Of a DNA stretch of 64,000 nucleotides, positions 55,771 through 64,000 are shown one piece after another. The stretch is taken from the NCBI GenBank assembly GCA_025716815.1, contig JAIXMN010000002.1, forward strand, positions 1,736,001 to 1,800,000. Reading direction: 5' to 3'. Source of the stretch: Dichotomocladium elegans. Lineage: Eukaryota > Mucoromycota > Mucoromycetes > Mucorales > Lichtheimiaceae. The number at the start of each line of letters is the position of its first letter. Position 1 is the first letter of the stretch. Both the position numbers and the translations under genes were made by a program. The notes beneath the pieces are model-generated. The model was not told the DNA's origin. It ran no database searches and was given only the letters and a program-made list of their open reading frames with translations.

Positions 55771-57239
55771 TTAGCAAAGGAGAGAAGCACCGATGACAAG
55801 GACTACGGTAATGACGATCATATCAGGACCCAATACCCGATCTGCCCGACTTGTGTTAGCAAGTGCCGATGCGTTTATGTCCGTGGCAGTCGCGCTGTCC
55901 GGGCCCGCGGTACTAGCTACAGCGACTGAGGAGGCTGGTGCAGCTGCTGCAGAAAGGTTGGTGTCAGTAGGGTAAATAAAGGACACTTCCCAATATGGTT
56001 GCGATATGTTCATGCATTGCTGGATGGTAACAACATTGAATGTGGACTGGAGTTGGGGCAGCCACTTCTCTGCCATAGAGACCGTTGAGTTGTTGAGCTC
56101 GTGCTCAAGAACAATATGGCCATGTTCACTGTCGGTCCCATTCTTGCGCGCATTGATCCAACTGGTGAAGTGGCCATCGACAACATCAGGGCTTAGGTTT
56201 CCGCCACCGTCGCCAGGCATGTTCCAGTCATCGGTATCTTCGTCCCAGATGATGGTTCGCATGCCCATTTGCCATGCAATAGCACGGACACGGTCATCCA
56301 CATCACCATAAGGCGCTATTGTCGTCATTTGTTTAACTTGCATGTTCCACCACCACCCCCTATCGCCCATGGTGATGATGAAACTTACGTCTCCAACACT
56401 TTGGGGTAATACCCGTAGCCTCCTTGACAGCGCGTAGAGACCAATAAAATTCTGCAACAACCTGTTCGTTGGTCTGGGTAGTCATCTGAGGGTGCGACCA
56501 GGTATGAATACAGAGGACATGCCCATTGTTCAAGGCACGCTGGGCAGCGGCAGGAAAAGTCATGACATTGGATCCAATATACTAAAAAAGAATATTAGCT
56601 TCCATTTCAAACAAAAACAAAAAAGAGGGACAAGTGGATGAGATGAGACATCTTCATCAAGCTTACAAAGAGAGTGGCCGATTGGTTGTGCTCAGCCAAG
56701 AAATTGTACAAATTGGGCTCTGCATACGCATTGTCGGCGTCGTCTGTTGAGGGATTAAACGGGCCGTCGTCGTAGTTGAGGCCCCAATCACCTGCGCGAG
56801 GGCAGTAATAGATATCCTCTGGAAGATAAGAGACCTTGGGAGTTACGCAATTGGTGTTGGACCACCAGCAATACGGGTCTGAGTCGTCGTAGCCGGAGAA
56901 GTCCAAATCACCCGACTTGGTCGCCTTGTTGATTGTGGCGTTAGGAACCAGGGACCAATCGATGGCTGCAACAACGGCTGCCACTTGGGCACTGCTAGTG
57001 GAGGGACTGGTCCAAGCCGCGGGGTATTCGGACAAGTTGAGTGTGGTTTTCGGCAAGGTGGTTCCTACATCGCGTGGCCCGGTCGGGTAGCTTGTGACGA
57101 CGCCAGCAGGAGCAGTGAAGTTGGGCAACCAGGTCGGCGATGGAACAGCAAGCACCCCGGAGGACGAACTTGACGGCGACTGTGCCCTTACTACCACCAG
57201 AAAGAAAGACGTGAGGGTGCTTCCGCAAGCAAGCTTCAT
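55771..57239 (-). CDS. Chitin deacetylase, GPI-anchored, carbohydrate esterase family 4
   Basis: Exons 57239-56667, 56581-56389 and 56315-55771 encode 436 residues. The enzyme removes N-acetyl groups from chitin to give chitosan, a main wall polymer of Mucorales. A signal peptide (MKLACGSTLTSFFLVVVRA) and Ser/Pro-rich spacer precede the NodB domain. Its motifs are all present: LNYDDGPF (motif 1, catalytic base and metal Asp), HTWSHPQMTT (motif 2, metal His pair), KCWRPPYGDVDDRVR (motif 3), TIIWDEDTDDW (motif 4) and HIVLEHELNNSTV (motif 5). A Ser/Ala/Thr-rich stretch and a hydrophobic tail (MIVITVVLVIGASLLC) fit a GPI-anchoring signal. Many NxS/T sites are visible. Motif 3 is assembled only across the second intron. 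Confidence 0.92.
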
Positions 57240-58329
57240 TGCTCTTTTTGCGGATTAAACGAAAAAAAAAGCGACTTTTTTGGGGAATTTACCTACATCA
57301 GGAGCATGCATCTTTTATATCTTTGAGAAGGCTTTGTACATAGATGGACATGTGCGCACAAGCGCAGCCTCGTCATTATCTGGGGAAAAGTTTCTGCCCG
57401 AGTCCCACCTTCGTCACGACCGAGTCTTGGTTGTTTTTCCTATTTCTCTATTTTTGGACATTTTCTTTCGGTTGCACAATCTCAGCGCCCCATCACCCTC
57501 TTACATCAAACAGTTTATCGCCTTGCTTGTATCAAGCTCATAAACAAAGGCTTACGCCTGATAATATTCCATGAAGGAAGCAATAAAGACGGATACACCA
57601 TCCTCGGTTGGTTAAGGAAAAATCTGCGTACGTACATATAAATATCGCTTGCAGTAGAGGCGGTGTCCCCGCCTGACAGTTTATTGTGCTGCTTTACCCA
57701 ATCTTCTTTTTTTTTTCCAAGTTGTTGCTTCATATTTGCTCCGCCTTCTTTACGCCTCGCCTTATCATTGTAGATCATTGCCTTAGTAGTTTATCCTCGA
57801 TCTCTACTGCATGCAGCGATTCTGTTTTCTCGTCGATAGTGAAAGAGATGAACCTAGCCTCGACGTAATTGCTATGCTAGGTTTTGCTATTACTTAAAGA
57901 AAGCGTCGGCAACCCGCGTGACCGTACATGCTCTTGCTTTTCTGCCTATGCGGTGCTTTTAATAGGTACAGCATCCATTGCGTCGGGCCGACATCCAAAG
58001 ACGGGCTGTAGACTGAGCGACATGAACAACAAAAATATCCATAAAAGTTACATGTATCTTTCTGCGCATCCCAAATGGAATAGATCTTGCCCTGACTGAA
58101 GAATCCAATTATCATATAGTCATTTAGACTGTTCACCAGCAAATGATGGTCGGTAAATATATCATCCATCGATGGCTCGAAATAGTGGTGATGTACAGTC
58201 ATTATATCACGTGTGAGAGAAAAAATTAGACCACCGACCTGTTTCAATTTATACATTTGTTTTTCATCTCCCCCTTATGCCTCTTTCCCTTTTATACACT
58301 TTTCCATTCTGGAATGAGCAACCTATTTT
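57240..58329. other. Intergenic region, no supported gene
   Basis: About 1.1 kb: chitin deacetylase promoter, then AT-rich DNA. A 120-codon minus frame (57894-58256) has no recognisable feature. Confidence 0.4.
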
Positions 58330-59371
58330 TCTACGAAAATGGCCAAGGTCATTCCGTTGATGAAGAAATGTACTCTCTGCAATCCGTTTGTTCTCACACT
58401 GAATATCTGCGTAGCATATCTTGCAAAGATAACTCTGATCTTACCACCACACACATTCCCAAGCGAAAGGATACATACATTGGATGAAAGAAGTGGGGAT
58501 CAAGCACAGTTACACAGCATACACTGACCAAGACAAGGTCAGATTTTTTCAAGCTGATGTTTGAGAAGGACTTGAGCCCATCAGTCGCTAGGAATCCATG
58601 TTCGTTCGGCCCAGCGATGGGCATTACAGTACGAGAAAGATCCTGGCAGTATCTTTAAGGAACCTCACGCGACGGGTTACTCACGTATTCTCAATGAAAA
58701 GCATAAGTACATTATTTTAGAATGCGCTGATAAGAATCCATCCATTGTTCTAGAGCAGCTGATGGAAGCAACTGCTTCAAAGATTTGAGGGTCTCAAAGT
58801 ATCTAAAACGACGCTCCATCGATTGATGAAAAACGAATACAACTTGTCATTGAAAATGGCTCGGTTTCAGCCTGTAGACAGGAATAGTGCTGTGAAGATC
58901 CAAGAGCGCCTTCTTGTTGAGGCTAGATTTCGTTTTAATGTGAAACGCAGCATGGCGTGGTCCAAGAAAGGGATACCCGCCAATGATCACAGTACCAAAG
59001 ACAAGAGCGAAAACAACCTCAATCTCGGGAACAATCTTAGCATCAGGGATACTTAAATGTAGCTTGAGACTCCCACAGCCACAAATCAAGAAAAGAAAGT
59101 GGACAGATGAATCTGAAGTTGCGAGCAGAGGAACTGTAACTGGATATTATCTCAGATTATTTGAGGCTACGATGGGACGAGACGGATAAGTATGAACATA
59201 TGAAGTGCCATTATTTGGTAATCGATAATTAGCCTCTCCATAAGGCTGAGGACGTTGCTAAACACATCGAGCGTCGAGGATATCGATGTGCTTATCTTCC
59301 ACCATACTCGCCTGAACTCAATCCGATTGAGCAGTTTTGGTCAGCTGTCAAAAGCAAAGTAAAAGGCAATG
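58330..59371 (+). mobile_element. IS630/Tc1-mariner-like transposase remnant (copy B)
   Basis: Same order of pieces as the copy at 38850: GQGHSVDEEMYSLQSVCSHT, SISCKDNSDLTT, KRKDTYI, KHSYTAYTDQDKVRFFK, LKVSKTTLHRLMKNEYNLSL, FQPVDRNSAVKIQERLLVEA, NVKRSMAWSKKGIPA, VPKTRAKTTSISGTILASG and AYLPPYSPELNPIEQFW. Frames are broken repeatedly. The helix-turn-helix part is more decayed than in copy A. The same short deletion removes the first catalytic Asp region. The C-terminus is cut off at KVKGN (59371), where unrelated CT-rich DNA begins. Confidence 0.8.
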
Positions 59372-59722
59372 GGTTACCCTTGTTCCATTCTGCAATCTTC
59401 TAATGTTCCGGATCCTCTGTAGATAACGATATCAGCCCCTCTCAAGTGTCTCGAGAGGAGAGGATATGGGCTTTGAGTGGGACTGTGGTTTGGCTGCACC
59501 CGCGCAGGTCTCCCACCATGGCTTCGTCGAGGTGCTTTTTGTTCCTCTGCTTCCTCCATTGCTTCCCCTTATGCTTCTGCCGCTGCTTTTGTTATTGGTC
59601 CGTCATCGTCCGTCCTCGCTCTTCCTCCAATCCTTCCTCCGTCGACGCTCAACAGCTCCGGATCCTTCCTTTCCTCCCTCTTCCGTGACGGTTACCGCCG
59701 GCACACACCTAGCTACTTTGGG
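59372..59722. other. CT-rich segment between mariner remnant and terminal repeat
   Basis: Pyrimidine-rich on the plus strand with several open but low-complexity frames (CFLFLCFLHCFPLCFCRCF). It resembles the CT-rich segments upstream of copies 2 and 4 of the terminal repeat in composition; copies 2 and 4 also share CTTATCCGGTAT. It may be element internal sequence. Confidence 0.35.
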
Positions 59723-59833
59723 GTAAGTTAAAGAGTAGGAAGGGGGCTGATATTTTCTGTTGACTAACGGGTATCCATGCGACATTGATGATATTTTTGT
59801 GCGACATTTTATTTTATTTTGAGAAATAAAGTA
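59723..59833 (+). repeat. Solo terminal repeat (copy 5)
   Basis: GTAAGTTAAAGAGTAGG, then TTTTCTGTTGACTAACGGG, ATCCATGCGACATTG, GTGCGACATTTTATTTTA and TTTTGAGAAATAAAGTA parallel copy 1 in order, with the central GATGCGAAATC block deleted. Confidence 0.62.
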
Positions 59834-60103
59834 GATCAGAAGGCGAGCCATCGTGCTCTAATTTTCAATACTCTCTCAGACGTACTGCTATCATCCACGG
59901 TTACTCTGATATGACACATTGGCGGCGGCTGATTTTGCTATCAAAGCGCCGATGCAAGTAGCATACTTGAGAACACAAAGGCAACACCCAGGAGCCAGTG
60001 AGCAAAGCTACGACGTTGTAGTAAACACAAGGAGGGATGGTTCAATAAAGTTAATCGACTCTTTGGGTTGTTTGGGATTACGTTTTCCTTTGCTGGGGGG
60101 GGC

Positions 60104-60135
<32 letters not shown>

Positions 60136-62169
60136 TTTGTGCTGCACAACACAGTGCTAGGTGATTAACTCCTTAACATGACGTTCGTTTGGTTGATCTG
60201 TTCTATGCTCAAGACAGCATTGACCCCCTGGATCGGCCGAGAGGGTGTAAGCGTCAGTCGCAGAAAAAGGGTTTCGTTGTCTATTGCTGACCTTACTACT
60301 GTGGTATTCGAGAGATGCTCTGTGTACAAACATTTATTTGTGTTAGCTCTTCGCGGAAGATATAAAAGACCGACAGGATCATTGATAGATGGAGGAGGGG
60401 GCACAGACCGCATGGTCTGTCCGGGGACTTCAAGCGACAAAAGGGGAAAGAGAAGGGCGGGGCAAGAGAGGAGTGGTTGAGATCATATGATGATGGCACG
60501 TCTTCGGAGCCTCGATATCCCCCTCCTCCACACACATACACACTTCTCTCCCATGGGCATATTATCATATCGCTCTTGTTGGTTTTGCTACAATAACGTT
60601 GACGCCCCGTCATTTTTCACTCGCGCACCTATGGGTTTGGGTTTAAGGTATGTCGGAGTCACCTTCGGATTATTCCTTGGTGTAACCTATTCAATCGAAC
60701 CATATCCCAATCACTGAGATGGGACATTCACGAAAACGGGGCAACTTGTTGAGTGAGCTGTCCATATCTCCGCGTAATTGGATATATGTATATGCCTAAA
60801 TACAAAAAGTCAAAAGTAAAGGAAATATTCCGAATCCAGGGAACAGACGAGATAAAATGCGCATGTATGTATATATGTGCGAGCATATGAATGCAAGAAA
60901 GATGTGAACCATAGTGTACCGATCGTTCTGATTAGGTGTGGTGTAAATGAATAAATATACATAGACAGAGAGAAAGAAGGACGCGCGCTCACGCATAAAT
61001 ACAGGACATTCTCCCAGGGCCAAGCATGCTGTAGCTTGTCTCGTTTTGAAACACTTGAACCATCTATCATCCGCGTGTCCTTGCGGAGTGGGCAGAGTGC
61101 ATAAGTCGAACAAACAATCGGCTTGCGTGGCAACAACAGCAAGTAGCCACAACGAATCGTCTTTGCGGGAGGGGGGAGCATAAGATTGCACATCTGAGTT
61201 GGATTGTGACGCAGAATCATTCAACCTTATTGGCTACTGTACGTGCATCAACCTCGTGTAGTACGGCGCAAGCCTACATAAAGGAAGCAAATGAGCGAAA
61301 AAACAAAACACGTAAAGAGAGAGAGAGAGAGAAAGAGAGAGAGAGTGTGTGTGTGTATATGTGTGTATATACGTCGAATGTGAGTAACTCTATGTCCCTT
61401 TGCCGGAGTGCATCATGGAAAAAAAAAGAGCAAGCTGCGATGCAGGTGCCCTGCCCCCTGATGGCCTGACAGTAGCCGTCATAACAATGGATTGGCGACT
61501 GACATGGTAGCATCATATGGCTTTGGAAGGCACATTGTCATGGACTAAGGGTATGTGGCACATTGAGGATTCGGAATGTAGGAAGCTTTGGGAAGCACGT
61601 GTATTACAAAAAGACATTTCTGTTGGCGGGCACCTCGATGATTCGGTACTTCTGCCTCGCCCCCGCCCCTTTGCCCGCGCCCTCTACTTCCCCCACCCCC
61701 GAACCCCGCCCCTTGATGGTTCCCTTCTACCCGAGCTCTTGACAACTTTTTCATAAAGGAGTCTGTCTGGATAGTGGGAAGTTTTGGCAAAGAGCAGTGG
61801 GGAAAAAACGCGCATCTGTATGTTTGTGTGTGAAGCTCATTGTGCCAATGGAGAGTGTTTCACACCGACAAAAAGAAACTCACCTATTGCGTTCCATTCT
61901 ATATGAAATCAATTGATCAGCCCAAGTCAGCGGATGACCCGGGGCAGACAGACACAAAGTCAAACAATGAAAGAATACACATGTCTACAATACTCACCTA
62001 TTACAGCTTTTTAAAGTCAGTTGTTGCGCGAAATAGAGAGAGGGAGAGAGCGAGAGAGCTAGAGAGCGAGAGCGCGAGTGAAAGAATAGAGGGAAAAGTA
62101 CGCCCCAGGCCGAACCTATACATTCATCATTTTGTTCCTCTTTCCCTTTTCCCTTTCTTCTTGATCCGG
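59834..62169. other. Intergenic region with microsatellites
   Basis: About 2.3 kb without a supported gene. Simple repeats: (GTT)n at 60103-60133, (GA)n then (GT)n at 61317-61365, (GA)n-rich at 62034-62075. Several 80-140 codon frames are composition effects. The CT-rich tract just before 62170 is probably the core promoter of the HMG-box gene. Confidence 0.45.
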
Positions 62170-63643
62170 ATGATGCAGCTTTCCTCGCCATATGACACAG
62201 CTTTAACAAGGCGATATCGAGCTTCAACACCACCCCCGGCTCTTTACTCTCTGGAATTGCCACCTATCCAAAACCTGTCACCAGATGGTAACCATTTTCC
62301 CGTTTCTACCCCAAGGCTTCACATGCATATCTTACACTGCTATCTTAGTCGTTACCCCACCATCGCCTGAATCCCCAAACAAGGTAGATGATCAGAACAA
62401 GGAGACATGCTCTTCTTCCATGACTAGTCATCACCAAATGCCTGCCTTCTTGGAGCCCGTTCCGCATCTTGACAATCACCGCATGAGCTATTACGAATCT
62501 GCGTTTCGGCCTATTCTCTTTAAAGATACAACATGCAAGTCAGTTGTCGATAAGATACCCTCGCTGCAGATACCCATTCCCCGTCGGACTCTCCAACCCG
62601 CGCCTAATCCATTGACGACCTCTTCGGCTATTGCCACTGCTGGTGATACCAGAGCCGTCGCTACGGCTGCTACTAGTGACATCCATCAATACCGACACCA
62701 GCACAATCATCATATCCATGACAAGCAGGTTGATAAGCGACAAGCGGCAGGATACTCCCCCATGTCACCGACAATGGCTACGGCTTCGGCAGCAGCCGCA
62801 GCGGCTGCTGTGCAGCATCACCCCAGGTCAACCGTGGCGGAATCGTTTCTGAACTGCCTCCGATTATCCAATCTGCGTAATTCTACCCCACCCCCTGTTC
62901 CCTTTCGTCATCGTCGTCGACCAACAGCAGCGGTAGCAGCAGTGATGATGAGGCATTGCTGGATGAACATGACCCTGCCACACGAGTTGCGGCCGAGGCA
63001 CTCGCCGCTGCTTCTGCCGCTGCGCATCACCGCGCGGCACAAGAAGAGCAGCTCGTGTCACTAGTGATGCAGAACAAGCGATCATCGGGTCTGGATCACA
63101 CCAAGTTTCTAACCAAGAACGCCCACATAAAGCGACCGCGTAACGCTTGGATCCACGTAGGTTCCTTTCCCCCTTCCTCTTCCCCATCGCCACGTAACCC
63201 CGTCGATGGATTTCTGATTCTCTCCATAGTTTCGATGTCACTACGGACAAGCGTTGAAGACACAAGATCCCACGTTACGAGCTGAGGAGATTTCAAAGTA
63301 TGTGCTCTCATTCGGGAAAAAAAAAGTTTTCAAAACAATAACTAACAACATCAATAACAATAGACGTGCATCACGGCGTTGGGCCCGACTGACGGAGAAG
63401 GAAAAGAAACCGTGGCATGATCTGGCTGAACAGGAGAAAATCGCCCACAAAGAAGCCTTCCCAGAATATCGTTACTGCCCTAAACGTCACTCGCCATCAT
63501 CTTCTGGGCCTTCCTCGTCGACATCCCCCACGTCTGTCAATCCGATGCATTTCCACGACGCTGCAGCAGGTGGTGCGGAAGACCACTCCGAAGGTAACAC
63601 AAGCGGGCATCAATACAAAAAAGCCAGGCGGCGGACAAAGTGA
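62170..63643 (+). CDS. HMG-box (MATA_HMG type) transcription factor
   Basis: The first exon (62170-62287) reads MMQLSSPYDTALTRRYRAST and joins at 62349 through GTAACC...CTTAG to VVTPPSPESPNK. A long disordered region follows (Ser/Thr/Ala/His-rich, poly-Ala near SAAAAAAAVQHH). The DNA-binding domain is split over three exons: NAHIKRPRNAWIH (ends 63156), FRCHYGQALKTQDPTLRAEE ISK (63230-63297) and RASRRWARLTEKEKKPWHDL AEQEKIAHKEAFPEYRYCPK R (63364-63643). The K-RPRNAW-H start, I/SK-x-LGxxW-like WARL and FPEYRYCPKR end are those of fungal mating-type HMG and Ste11-like factors. The tail is Ser/Pro-rich and basic. Between about 62830 and 62930 the frame must change once; a further intron there (for example GTCAAC at 62827 to CAACAG) is needed but unproven. 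Confidence 0.8.
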
Positions 63644-64000
63644 TCCACTCTTTTGTTCTGTACACACTCCCATACGCACGCGGTGAAGCCGCCTTCATCT
63701 GCGACACTTCCATACATCTTGTCTCCCACCCCCTTTTTTTTCTCACCCTATCCCTTCATCACTCGTACACACTCACGCTCCCATTCACACCAAAAAGAAA
63801 AAGTTATCTCACCCGACATTTACTACACATACAAAAAACCCTCTCTACCCTTTTTGTTGTTGATGCATGCGAAGCCGAAATTCCCTTTTGGCCTCTGGTG
63901 TTATCGACAAGACATTGTTTTCTGTTTTCTTGTTATTTAATGCTTTTTGTTTTCAAAGTTGTTTTTTTTTCGTTTTGTATGACATGTTCATTCTTGATTA
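63644..64000. other. 3' region of HMG-box gene
   Basis: About 360 bp of CT-rich then T-rich DNA, consistent with a 3' UTR. No gene is seen before the window edge. Confidence 0.4.

Noticed and set aside
60796..61224. Frames of 136-142 codons on the minus strand at 60.8-61.2 kb
   Set aside because: Two overlapping frames of the same stretch with no motif, next to microsatellites.
62170..63643. HMG-box gene as the sex (mating-type) locus
   Set aside because: Mucorales sex loci lie between a triose-phosphate transporter and an RNA helicase gene; neither is present here, so the gene is called only as an HMG-box factor.
1..64000. CRISPR arrays, rRNA genes, bacterial-type operons
   Set aside because: None seen. 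Regular direct repeats in the window are microsatellites or the dispersed terminal repeat described above.

Overview
The window is nuclear DNA of a fungus, most likely an early-diverging zygomycete (Mucorales/Mucoromycota). The evidence is many short introns (about 55-120 nt, several with GC-AG borders), conserved fungal housekeeping genes on both strands, a GPI-type chitin deacetylase, and degenerate Fanzor and IS630/Tc1-type DNA transposon copies of a kind I associate with these fungi. The species cannot be fixed from the sequence alone.

Layout. 0-16 kb is dense: the 3' part of a TRK potassium transporter; a membrane-anchored neutral sphingomyelinase; a Mug190-type SMP/C2 lipid-transfer protein; a 61-residue single-pass microprotein resembling PIGBOS1; a ribosome-associated Hsp70 (Ssb); a coiled-coil orphan; CTP:phosphocholine cytidylyltransferase; and the succinate dehydrogenase membrane anchor SdhD. 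Ric8/synembryn follows (16.2-18.3 kb), then about 6 kb of AT-rich, gene-poor DNA. 24.4-30 kb holds an MFS transporter, the mitochondrial small-subunit protein mS35 and ribosomal protein eS21. After a Fanzor remnant (31.7-33.3 kb) come a myotubularin phosphatase and an F-box/WD40 protein (34.1-38.8 kb). A mariner-like remnant and other debris fill 38.8-42.1 kb. TAF1 (TFIID) and a Swi1/BAF250-like SWI/SNF subunit are divergent and separated by a second Fanzor remnant. COG1 (Golgi tethering), a small Cys-rich secreted peptide, the chitin deacetylase, a second mariner remnant and an HMG-box transcription factor complete the window.

There are no operons. Functional themes are lipid and membrane biology (sphingomyelinase, SMP/C2 protein, Pct1, myotubularin, COG1), transcription (TAF1, Swi1, HMG box) and mitochondria (SdhD, mS35, possibly the microprotein).

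The most unusual content is the Fanzor-type (eukaryotic TnpB-like RNA-guided nuclease) family. Two decayed coding copies, at 32 kb (+) and 47 kb (-), are each followed by the same structured block: a 7-bp stem-loop, then (in one copy) a cUUCGg tetraloop hairpin and a further hairpin, then an AT-rich terminal repeat ending near AATAAAGTA. Three additional solo copies of that terminal repeat lie at 40.2, 47.4 and 59.7 kb. This block is where an omega-RNA/right end would be expected. All exon borders were read by eye from splice consensus and protein continuity; no alignment or database search was possible.
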